Positions 33,314 to 40,390 of a stretch of DNA of 64,000 bases are shown one piece after another. This DNA comes from Roseomonas sp. KE0001. GTDB lineage: Bacteria; Pseudomonadota; Alphaproteobacteria; Acetobacterales; Acetobacteraceae. The notes below the pieces were generated by a model. The model made no database searches. It was not told the DNA's origin and saw only the letters and a list, made by a program, of their open reading frames with translations. Positions within the stretch are counted from its first letter, which is position 1. The number at the start of each line of letters is the position of its first letter. The DNA is taken from assembly GCF_016107285.1 (NCBI RefSeq), contig NZ_RCVQ01000004.1, positions 353,499 to 417,498 of the forward strand. The letters are read 5' to 3'. Position numbers and translations under genes: made by a program.

Positions 33314-34396
33314 ATGCTGTCGCTTCCGCAGGAGCCACCCCACACCAGCATGACCGAGACGCCCGATCCGCCCGGCCTCCCCGTGTTCCATTTCAGCACC
33401 GAGGCGGTGGCGCCGCCGGACCGGCTGGAGGTCTGGCGCGGGCTGGTCGGTCCGGCCTTCGAGGTGCGGCCGGAGGATGAGGCGCCGGTCGCCGCGGAGG
33501 CCAGCCACTGGCGCCTCGGCCCGCTGGACTTGATGACGCTGCGCGCCTCGCCCATGCGGTTCGACCGCCCCGCCCGCCGGGACGGGGCGGATCACTATTC
33601 CCTCATGCTGTTCCACGACGGCTCCTGGAGCGGCGATTTCGGCGGGATGCGCGGCGAGGGCACGCCCAGCGCCGCCCGCGTCCTGGACCTGGCGGCCCCC
33701 TTCGCCTCGCGCTCGGGCGAGGTCCGCTTCACCAGCCTCTCCCTGCCGCGCGACCTGCTCGACGGGCTGCCGCCGCCGCCCGCCGCCGGATGGCACGGGG
33801 TGCAGCCCGACGGGGCGCTCGGCACCCTGTTCCGCGATCACCTCCTGGCCCTGCGCCGCGCGCTGCCCGCCGTGACGGCCGCCGAGGCGCCCTTCCTGGC
33901 GCGCGCCACGGCCGAGCTGCTCGCCGCCGCCCTCTCGCCCGGGCGGGAGCGGCTGGAGCGGGCCCGCGCCCCGGCGGAGGCCGCGCTTCTGCACCGCGCG
34001 CGGCGACTGATGCGGGCGCGGCTGCACGAGCCGCAGTTCCGGCCGGAGGCGCTGGCACTGGCGCTGGGCCTGTCGCGTTCCAGCCTGTACCGCCTCTTCG
34101 CGCTGCTGGGCGGGGTCGCCGCCGAACTGCAGCGGCTGCGGCTGGAGCGCGCCCATGCCCTGCTCGGCGATCCCGCGGCGCCGCGGCGGGTCAGCGCCGT
34201 CGCCTTCGCCTGCGGCTTCGCCGGCGAGGCGCAGTTCAGCCGCGCCTTCCGCCGCGCCTACGGCTGCGCCCCGCGCGAGGTGCTGGCGGAGCGCGGTGGC
34301 GCGGCGGCCACCGCCACCCCGGAGCCGGTCGGCGCCTACCGGGCCTGGCGGGGCCGCCACTCCGACGCGTCCCGCCTCCGCGCGCGGGCGGGCTGA
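33314..34396 (+). CDS. AraC-family transcriptional regulator
   Basis: A 360-residue regulator. Residues about 25-200 form an AraC-binding-like N-terminal sensory domain (VFHFSTEAVAPPDRLEVWRG, then DHYSLMLFHDGSWSGDFGG). The C-terminal part, about 225-335, is a double helix-turn-helix with LALALGLSRSSLYRLFALLGG and VSAVAFACGFAGEAQFSRAFRRAYG. The start is uncertain: ATG 33314 has GGGGA directly abutting it, while ATG 33350 (MTETPDPPG) lies 15 bases after an AGGAG. It follows the RTX-protein gene after 66 bases on the same strand; regulation of that gene is possible but not shown. Confidence 0.9.
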   Translation: MLSLPQEPPHTSMTETPDPPGLPVFHFSTEAVAPPDRLEVWRGLVGPAFEVRPEDEAPVAAEASHWRLGPLDLMTLRASPMRFDRPARRDGADHYSLMLFHDGSWSGDFGGMRGEGTPSAARVLDLAAPFASRSGEVRFTSLSLPRDLLDGLPPPPAAGWHGVQPDGALGTLFRDHLLALRRALPAVTAAEAPFLARATAELLAAALSPGRERLERARAPAEAALLHRARRLMRARLHEPQFRPEALALALGLSRSSLYRLFALLGGVAAELQRLRLERAHALLGDPAAPRRVSAVAFACGFAGEAQFSRAFRRAYGCAPREVLAERGGAAATATPEPVGAYRAWRGRHSDASRLRARAG

Positions 34397-34452
34397 CGCG
34401 GCGCCCGCGTCATGCTAGCGCGGCGCCGTTCCGCTTGAGGGGTAGGCGCGCG

Positions 34453-35727
34453 ATGAAGGTTCTCCTGGTGGGCGGCGGCGGCCGCGAACATGCCCTGGCC
34501 TGGGCGCTCTCGGGCTCCGGCCTGCTGAGCCGGCTCTGGGTGGCGCCGGGCAATGCCGGCATCGCCGAGATCGCCGAATGCGTCGCCATCGGCGCCGAGG
34601 ATGTCGCCGGCCTCGTCGCCTTCGCGACGGCGCAGGCGGTCGATCTGGTCGTGGTCGGCCCCGAGGCGCCGCTGACGCTGGGCCTGGCCGATGCCTGCGC
34701 GGCCGCCGGGCTGCGTTGCTTCGGCCCCAGCGCCGCGGCGGCGAGGCTCGAGGGCAGCAAGGCCTTCACCCGCGAGGTCGCCACCGCCGCCGGCGTGCCG
34801 GGCGCCGAATGGGCGCGCTTCACCGACCCCGCCGCCGCCCGCGCCTATATCCGGGAGAAGGGCGCGCCGATCGTGGTCAAGGCCGACGGGCTGGCCGCCG
34901 GCAAGGGCGTGGTGGTGGCGGCCTCCGTCGAGGAGGCCGAGAGGGCCGTCGCCGAGATCATGGAAGATCGCGTCCACGGCGCCGCCGGGGCCGAGATCCT
35001 GGTCGAGGAATGCCTGGTCGGGCAGGAGGTCTCCTTCTTCGCGTTGTGCGACGGCACCACCGCGCTGCCCATGGCGGCGGCGCAGGACCACAAGCGCGTG
35101 GGCGAGGGCGACACCGGCCCGAACACCGGCGGCATGGGCGCCTATTCCCCGCCCCCTGCCTTCACGCCCGAGATCGAGGCCGAGGTGATGGCGCGCATCA
35201 TCCGCCCGACCCTGGCCGAGATGACGCGGCGCGGCACCCCCTTCTGCGGCGTGCTCTTCGCCGGGCTGATGCTGACGGACGGGGGGCCACGCCTGATCGA
35301 GTTCAATGTCCGCTTCGGCGATCCCGAATGCCAGGTGCTGATGATGCGGCTGCAATCGGACCTGCTGGCCGCGCTGCTGGCCGCCTGCGACGGCGAGCTG
35401 GACCGCTTCACCCTGCGCTGGTCGCGCGAGGCCGCGATGGTCGTGGTCATGGCGGCGCGCGGCTATCCCGGCGCCTATGCCAAGGGCAGCGTGATCGAGG
35501 GGCTGGAGGCGGCGGCGCAGGTGCCCGGCGCCCAGATCTTCCACGCCGGCACGGCGCGGGCGGAGGACGGGTCGCTGATCGCCACCGGCGGCCGCGTCCT
35601 GGGCGTCGCCGGCAGTGGCGCGTCCCTGCGGGCGGCGCGCGACGCCGCCTATGCGGCGGTGGACGCCGTGCGCTGGCCCGGCGGCTTCTGCCGCCGCGAC
35701 ATCGGCTGGCGCGCGCTGGATCGCTGA
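34453..35727 (+). CDS. purD: Phosphoribosylamine-glycine ligase
   Basis: A 424-residue ATP-grasp enzyme catalysing the second step of de novo purine synthesis, joining phosphoribosylamine to glycine. Seen: MKVLLVGGGGREHALAWAL, WVAPGNAGIAE, the ATP-grasp segment PIVVKADGLAAGKGVVVA near 137-155, and the signature RFGDPECQVLM. A GAGGGG lies at 34437-34442, upstream of the ATG. The gene converges with the double-YciI gene only 22 bases away. Confidence 0.97.
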   Translation: MKVLLVGGGGREHALAWALSGSGLLSRLWVAPGNAGIAEIAECVAIGAEDVAGLVAFATAQAVDLVVVGPEAPLTLGLADACAAAGLRCFGPSAAAARLEGSKAFTREVATAAGVPGAEWARFTDPAAARAYIREKGAPIVVKADGLAAGKGVVVAASVEEAERAVAEIMEDRVHGAAGAEILVEECLVGQEVSFFALCDGTTALPMAAAQDHKRVGEGDTGPNTGGMGAYSPPPAFTPEIEAEVMARIIRPTLAEMTRRGTPFCGVLFAGLMLTDGGPRLIEFNVRFGDPECQVLMMRLQSDLLAALLAACDGELDRFTLRWSREAAMVVVMAARGYPGAYAKGSVIEGLEAAAQVPGAQIFHAGTARAEDGSLIATGGRVLGVAGSGASLRAARDAAYAAVDAVRWPGGFCRRDIGWRALDR

Positions 35728-35749
35728 GCCGGAGACCGCCGGCCCCCGC

Positions 35750-36400
35750 TCAGGCCGTGCCAGGCAGGGGGCAATGGGGCAGGGGACGGTAGGGCAGGGG
35801 CGCGAAGCGGGTGCTGTGCCATTCGACGTCCCGCCAGACGCCCTCCGTCACATAGGGGTCCGCCGCCCACCAGGCGCGGGCCGCCTCGGGCGCCGGATGC
35901 GCGGTGATGGCCAGGGAGCCGATCATGCGCCCGCCCGGGCTGTCCAGCAGCGCCCCGCCCACGGCGAGCAGGCCCTCCGCCGCCGCCGGACGGACACGGG
36001 CGAGATGCGCCTCGCGCGCCGCCATCCGGCGTGCCGGCGCGGCGCTGTCCTGGCCATCGCGGGCGAGGGCGATGACATGGCTGGGCCGGCCGGGCGCGGG
36101 CCCCGCTGGAAGCGGACGGTAGGGCAGCGGGGCGATGCGGAAGGGCTGCACCGTGTGGCTCTCCCAGATTCCCTCGCGCCGGAACGGCTCGGCCTCGAGG
36201 TAGCGCTCGAGCGCTTCCTCCGCCACCAGCATCAGCGATCCCCGATAGGCGCCGTCCTCCTCCAGCAGCGGCACGCCGAGGATCAGCGATCCGGCCTCGG
36301 CCATGGGGCGGATGAGGGCGAGATGCGCCTCCCGCACGGCGCCGATCCGCGCGCCGGCTCCGGCCGAGGCCCGGGCCAGGACCAGGCGGCATTCCGTCAT
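35750..36400 (-). CDS. Tandem YciI-domain protein
   Basis: A 216-residue protein made of two YciI-like (YCII) domains, about 1-108 and 109-216. Each contains REAHL, followed by a G-S-L strand and a W-based C-terminal segment. Single YciI domains use a conserved His-Asp pair. Here domain 2 keeps the DP motif (WAADPYVTEGVW) while domain 1 reads EAEPFRREGIW, with Glu in place of Asp. The ends of both domains carry nearly the same PLPYRPLP motif, indicating internal duplication. The ATG at 36400 has GGGAG correctly placed in the 19-base gap after the GNAT gene, so the two are an operon. The biochemical role of YciI proteins is largely unsettled. Confidence 0.85.
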   Translation of the reverse strand: MTECRLVLARASAGAGARIGAVREAHLALIRPMAEAGSLILGVPLLEEDGAYRGSLMLVAEEALERYLEAEPFRREGIWESHTVQPFRIAPLPYRPLPAGPAPGRPSHVIALARDGQDSAAPARRMAAREAHLARVRPAAAEGLLAVGGALLDSPGGRMIGSLAITAHPAPEAARAWWAADPYVTEGVWRDVEWHSTRFAPLPYRPLPHCPLPGTA

Positions 36401-36419
36401 CCCACGTCTCCCATCCGGC

Positions 36420-36935
36420 TCACCTGCCCGAAGGGAGGGCCGGGCCGTGGTCCAGCTCCAGCGCCATGTAGATCGTCCCCGGCAGGGGGTTGGCATAATA
36501 GGCTTCCGTGCGGCGGAAGCCGAGACCGGTGTAGAGCGCCTGCGCCGCCTGCATGGAGGCGAGAGTGTCCAGCCGGACGCGCCGGTAGCCCATGGCGGCG
36601 GCGTGGTCGAGGACCGACCGGGCCAGGCGGCGGCCAAGGTCGTGGCCCCGCGCCTCGGGATGCACATAGAGACGTTTCATCTCCGCCTCACCCTCGGCGG
36701 CCATGGGGCGCAGGGCGACGCAGCCGAGAGGCCTGGCCATTCTGCCGCGGGCCAGGAGGAGGATTCCGCGCGGCGGCGCATAGGCCCCGGGCAATCCGGC
36801 CAGCTCGGCCTCGAAGCGCTGGAAGGCGAGATCGATGCCGAGGCCCCGGGCATATTCAGCGAAGAGGCCGCGGATCGCCGCGATATCCTCGGGCGAGGCG
36901 GCTTCGACGATCCGGACGGTCGGGTGTTCGGGCAT
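36420..36935 (-). CDS. GNAT family N-acetyltransferase
   Basis: A 171-residue GCN5-related acetyltransferase. The acetyl-CoA loop is the MKRLYVHPEARGHDLGRRLA region, about 85-105, with the Q/RxxGxG-type turn in RGHDLGRRL. Residues 110-150 include YRRVRLDTLASMQAAQALY and LGFRRTEAYYANP, typical of acetyltransferases acting on small molecules or amino acids. GAGGAAGG precedes the ATG. It is the first gene of a two-gene unit with the double-YciI protein. The substrate is unknown. Confidence 0.9.
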   Translation of the reverse strand: MPEHPTVRIVEAASPEDIAAIRGLFAEYARGLGIDLAFQRFEAELAGLPGAYAPPRGILLLARGRMARPLGCVALRPMAAEGEAEMKRLYVHPEARGHDLGRRLARSVLDHAAAMGYRRVRLDTLASMQAAQALYTGLGFRRTEAYYANPLPGTIYMALELDHGPALPSGR

Positions 36936-37004
36936 GGTCCTTCCTCGCGGCCCAGGCCCACCCTTAGCGCGGCCGCATTTCCCTTGCCCAGAGGAGGACA
37001 GGGT

Positions 37005-37235
37005 TCAGTGGTCCCGCCCGCGTCCGGTCCTGGCCTGCAGCGCGTCGATCCGCTTCGAGGCCTCGGCCTTGGTCAGCCCTTCCTCGAAGGGCTCGCCGGC
37101 CTCCTCGCTCAGGGTCCTCAGATAGCTGGCCTGGGCGCCGGTCATGGTCTCCTCGCCCGTGGTCCAGTTGTCGGGATCCTTGACGGTGTTGTTGGGCGCC
37201 GTGTCGGCGGGAGTGTCGTCCTTGGGTTTGGCCAT
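37005..37235 (-). CDS. DUF3072 family small protein
   Basis: A 76-residue acidic, hydrophilic protein. The C-terminal 45 residues match the DUF3072 pattern: MTGAQASYLRTLSEEAGE followed by LTKAEASKRIDALQARTG, a helical motif resembling SAP/HeH-type helix-extended-loop-helix segments. The N-terminal half (MAKPKDDTPADTAPNNTVKD) looks disordered. The start at 37235 has GGAGG six bases upstream; the longer in-frame ATG at 37307 is not supported. No function is known. It stands alone between the GNAT gene and the bioY terminator hairpin. Confidence 0.8.
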   Translation of the reverse strand: MAKPKDDTPADTAPNNTVKDPDNWTTGEETMTGAQASYLRTLSEEAGEPFEEGLTKAEASKRIDALQARTGRGRDH

Positions 37236-37284
37236 CGGGTCCTCCGGGCGCCTGTTCGCGCCTTGTTCCCGATGGAAACGACGT

Positions 37285-37311
37285 GGGGGCGGCGCGGGTT
37301 GCGCCACCCCC
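37285..37311 (-). terminator. Terminator-like hairpin after bioY
   Basis: Arms GGGGGCGGCGC and GCGCCACCCCC pair with one mismatch around a five-base loop, six bases beyond the bioY stop. The minus strand continues ACGTCGTTTCC, so the T-tract is weak. Confidence 0.45.
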
Positions 37312-37317
37312 GCGCGA

Positions 37318-37845
37318 TCAGCGGCGCCCGGTGGCGCGCAGCACCGCCAGGGCCAGGCCCGTCTTGACCAGGGTGCCGGGGATGAAGAGGACGAAACCGG
37401 CCATGACGGCCTGCTCCAGGCCGGTGAAGGTGGCCAGCCAGAGCACGCCGGGGATGAAGAGAAGCAGGTGGGCGGCCAGCAGCACCCCGGCCTGCCGCGG
37501 CAGCGCGCCCCGGGCGTGGCCGGCCAGCCAGGCGGCGGCGGCGAAGCCCAGCAGGTATCCGGCGGTCGGGCCCATCAGCGCGGCCGGGCCGGCGGTGCCG
37601 CCGGCGAAGACCGGCAGGCCCAGGGCGCCTTCCGCCAGATAGAGCAGCACGGTGGCGGCGCCGAAGCGGGCGCCGCCCAGGGCGCCGAGCAGCAGCACGA
37701 CCAGCGTCTGCAGGGTCGCCGGCACCGGCCACATCGGCACGCTGACCTGGGCCGAGGCGGCGAGCGCGGCAGAGCCCAGCAGGGCGAGGCCGGCATACAG
37801 GGCACCGGTGCGGGCGCGCCGGGCGGAAGGCAGGATCATCGTCAT
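37318..37845 (-). CDS. bioY: Biotin transporter BioY (ECF S-component)
   Basis: A 175-residue integral membrane protein with about six TM helices, the substrate-binding S-component for biotin uptake. The signature VSVPMWPVPATLQTLVVLLLGA and the LYLAEGALGLPVFAGG and GPTAGYLLGF motifs are clear. The ATG overlaps the mutY stop (ATGA), so translation is coupled to mutY, a combination with no obvious functional logic. No EcfA or EcfT genes are nearby; BioY proteins can share ECF modules or act alone. No BirA-type operator is recognisable. Confidence 0.93.
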   Translation of the reverse strand: MTMILPSARRARTGALYAGLALLGSAALAASAQVSVPMWPVPATLQTLVVLLLGALGGARFGAATVLLYLAEGALGLPVFAGGTAGPAALMGPTAGYLLGFAAAAWLAGHARGALPRQAGVLLAAHLLLFIPGVLWLATFTGLEQAVMAGFVLFIPGTLVKTGLALAVLRATGRR

Positions 37846-38930
37846 CGGGGAGGGTCCGTTCTGGCGTCTTGATCCACCGGGCTTGCCACGATGCCCGCCT
37901 CCCCGGCAAGCGCCAGCAGCCGCTGCATGGCGCCCGGCAGCACCGCGATGGCCGCGTCCGGCGAAAGCCATTCGCCCTCCGCCACGAGGCCGGGCGGCGC
38001 CTCGGCCGCCAGCAGGGTCATGCGCAGCTCGAAATGGGTGAAGCCATGCCGCGCCTCGCCCGGCAGCAGGCGCCAGTTGGGCGTGGCGGCGGGCGCGAAG
38101 GCCATCGCCTCGGTCTCGGTCCAGCCTTCCTCGCGCCAGGGGGTGCCGGGCAGGCCGAGCATGCCGCCCAGCAGGCCGGTGGGCGGGCGGCGGCGCAGCA
38201 GGATGCGCCCGGCGGCGTCCGTCAGCAGGAAGTGCACGCCGCGCTTCAGCGGCCGCGCCGCCCTGGGGGCCTTGCGCGGCAGGCCGGCGGCGATGCCGGC
38301 ACGCTGGCCGAGGCAGAAGTCGCGCCAGGGGCAGAGGGCGCAGGCCGGGTTGCGCGGCGTGCAGATCGTGGCGCCGAGGTCGAACAGCGCCTGCACGAAA
38401 TCCGCCGGCCGCTCGCGCGCCGCCGCCTGCTCCATCCAGCCCTGGGCCAGGGCGGCCAGGCGCGGGCGCGCGCCCGGCAGGGGCTCCTCGATGGCGAGCA
38501 GCCGGGCGGTGACGCGTTCGACATTGCCGTCCAGCGGCACCACCGGCCGGTCGAAGGCGATGGCGCCGATGGCGGCGGCGGTATAGGCCCCGATGCCCGG
38601 CAGCGCGCGCAGCCCCTCCACGGTGTCGGGGAAGCCGCCCCGCTCCGCCACGGCCCGGGCACAGGCATGCAGGTTGCGGGCGCGGGCATAGTAGCCGAGC
38701 CCGGCCCATTCCTCGGCCACCGCCTCCCAGGGCGCGGCGGCGAGGGCCCCGACGCTCGGGAAACGCGCCAGGAAGCGGCGCCAGCGCGGCGTCACGGCGG
38801 CGACGGTGGTCTGCTGCAGCATGACTTCGGAGAGCCAGATGCGGTAGGGATCGCGCGCCGCCTCGCGCCAGGGCAGGGCGCGGCGGTGACGGTCGTACCA
38901 GGCGAGCAGGGCGGGGGCAGGGGGCAGCAC
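37842..38930 (-). CDS. mutY: A/G-specific adenine DNA glycosylase
   Basis: A 362-residue base-excision repair enzyme removing adenine opposite 8-oxoguanine. The HhH-GPD core has WLSEVMLQQTTVAAV with the catalytic Glu, ALPGIGAYTAAAIGAIAFDRP, and the catalytic Asp in VPLDGNVERV. The 4Fe-4S cluster cysteines follow C-x6-C-x2-C-x5-C in CTPRNPACALCPWRDFC. A C-terminal Nudix-like domain recognises 8-oxoG. The GTG at 38930 is chosen as giving the usual length; the frame stays open upstream with Arg-rich sequence. Its start lies two bases from that of the divergent DciA-like gene. Confidence 0.94.
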   Translation of the reverse strand: MLPPAPALLAWYDRHRRALPWREAARDPYRIWLSEVMLQQTTVAAVTPRWRRFLARFPSVGALAAAPWEAVAEEWAGLGYYARARNLHACARAVAERGGFPDTVEGLRALPGIGAYTAAAIGAIAFDRPVVPLDGNVERVTARLLAIEEPLPGARPRLAALAQGWMEQAAARERPADFVQALFDLGATICTPRNPACALCPWRDFCLGQRAGIAAGLPRKAPRAARPLKRGVHFLLTDAAGRILLRRRPPTGLLGGMLGLPGTPWREEGWTETEAMAFAPAATPNWRLLPGEARHGFTHFELRMTLLAAEAPPGLVAEGEWLSPDAAIAVLPGAMQRLLALAGEAGIVASPVDQDARTDPPR

Positions 38931-38932
38931 GG

Positions 38933-39562
38933 ATGCAGGAAGAGGACGAAGCGCGCCGCAAGGCAAGCCCCCATGGGAGTCCCCATGAAAGTCCCCGCGG
39001 CGACGCGCCGGGCGAGGCCGCCGCCAGGCCCCGCGCCCGATTCGGCCGCGCCCCCGCCTCATCCCCCCCCGCCTCATCCCCCTCGGCCGCGCCCCCGGCC
39101 GCGGAGGCGCCCTGGCGGGCCGATCTCGGCCTGCGCCCCGTCGCCGCCCTGCTGCCGCGCGTGACCCGCCCGGCCTTCCGGCGGCGCAGCCCGGCGGCGG
39201 CGCATCTGATGTCCGACTGGCCGCAGATCGTGGGCCCCGTGCTGGCGGCGCAGACCATGCCGCAACGGCTGGTCGGCGGCACGCTGACGCTGGGCTGCTC
39301 GGGCCCGGTCGCCATGGAGTTGCAGCATCTCGGGCCGCAGCTGATCGCCAAGGTGAATGGCGCGCTCGGCCAGCGCGTGGTGGAGCGGCTGCGGTTCGTG
39401 CAGTCCGCCATGCCCGCCGCGCCGCGCCGCGCTCCCCGCCCGGCGCCCGCCGCCCTCCCCGAACCGGTCAACCGGGCGCTGGATTTGGTGGAGGACCCGG
39501 AGCTGCGCGCCGCCCTGGCGCGGCTGGGGCGGGGCGTCTACCGGCGCGCGACCGGCTCCTGA
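38933..39562 (+). CDS. DUF721 (DciA-like) protein
   Basis: A 209-residue protein. Residues 1-65 are Pro/Ala/Ser-rich and probably disordered. The DUF721 domain runs about 66-160, with RPVAALLPRVTRPAFRRRSP, LMSDWPQIVGPVLAAQTMP and TLTLGCSGPVAMELQHLGPQ. DciA proteins with this domain load the replicative helicase in bacteria lacking DnaC, so a DNA-metabolism role is likely but unproven here. The C-terminus adds a helical extension (PVNRALDLVEDPELRAALARLG). It is divergent from mutY with almost no spacer, an arrangement common in alphaproteobacteria. Confidence 0.85.
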   Translation: MQEEDEARRKASPHGSPHESPRGDAPGEAAARPRARFGRAPASSPPASSPSAAPPAAEAPWRADLGLRPVAALLPRVTRPAFRRRSPAAAHLMSDWPQIVGPVLAAQTMPQRLVGGTLTLGCSGPVAMELQHLGPQLIAKVNGALGQRVVERLRFVQSAMPAAPRRAPRPAPAALPEPVNRALDLVEDPELRAALARLGRGVYRRATGS

Positions 39563-39778
39563 GGCCGCCGGGGCGGGACCACTGATGGCGAAATGCAACG
39601 CCGGATGGACAGCCCCGCCCCGCCACGCCATCTGCGGCGGGAGCGTGTCCGGCGCGCCCGATCGGAGAGAAGCCGCTCCGGACCAGGGAGTGTCCGGAGA
39701 ATTCCATCCGGCCGGCGTTTGCTCTAAGCACGGCCGCGCCTGGCCCGCGCCGCCTCTCGATCCTCAGGAGATTCCTCC

Positions 39779-40390
39779 ATGCCGCTGTCCCGCCGCACGC
39801 TGATGCTAGCGCCCGCCATTCTCGCGCCGCTCGCCGGGATACGGGCGGCACGCGCCCAGGGCGGGGCCGATCCGCGCCTCGGCGAGCGCGCCGCCGGCAA
39901 GCCGGAGGCCGGCGCGACGGTGATCGAGTACTTCTCCCTGACCTGCTCGCACTGCGCGCATTTCCACAAGGAGACCTGGCCGCAGGTGAAGAAGAGCCTG
40001 GTGGAGACCGGCAAGGTCCGCCTGGTCTGGCGCGACTTCCCGCTCGACCAGCTGGCGCTCGCCGCCGCCCAGGTGGCCCGCGCCCTGCCGGCCGAGCGCT
40101 ATGAGGGCTTCATCGGGGCCCTGCTGGCGAGCCAGGAGCGCTGGGCCTTCGCCCGGGACGCCGACCATATCGGCGAGATCGCCAAGGTCGCCGCCCTGGC
40201 CGGGATGGGCCGGGCGCAGGTGGACGCCGCCATCGCCGACGAGGCGCTGCGCCGCGGCATCCTGGAGGGGCGGCTGAAGGGCGAGCAGGAGCACAAGGTC
40301 AGTTCCACGCCGAGCTTCGTCTTCGGCAGCCAGACCGTGCCGGGCGCGATCAGCTTCGATCGCTTCGCCGAACTCGCCGGCGCGGCTTGA
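39779..40390 (+). CDS. Periplasmic DsbA-like thiol-disulfide oxidoreductase
   Basis: A 203-residue thioredoxin-fold protein. The N-terminus MPLSRRTLMLAPAILAPLAG is an export signal with twin arginines. The active site is C-S-H-C in EYFSLTCSHCAHFHKETWP, and the cis-proline loop reads VSSTPSFVFG. An inserted helical domain makes it DsbA/DsbG-like rather than TrxA-like. This subgroup (thioredoxin_4) is widespread in alphaproteobacteria. AGGAG at 39766-39770 lies eight bases before the ATG. The stop codon overlaps the proposed TTG start of smc, so the two are probably co-expressed, as often seen in this lineage. Confidence 0.92.
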   Translation: MPLSRRTLMLAPAILAPLAGIRAARAQGGADPRLGERAAGKPEAGATVIEYFSLTCSHCAHFHKETWPQVKKSLVETGKVRLVWRDFPLDQLALAAAQVARALPAERYEGFIGALLASQERWAFARDADHIGEIAKVAALAGMGRAQVDAAIADEALRRGILEGRLKGEQEHKVSSTPSFVFGSQTVPGAISFDRFAELAGAA

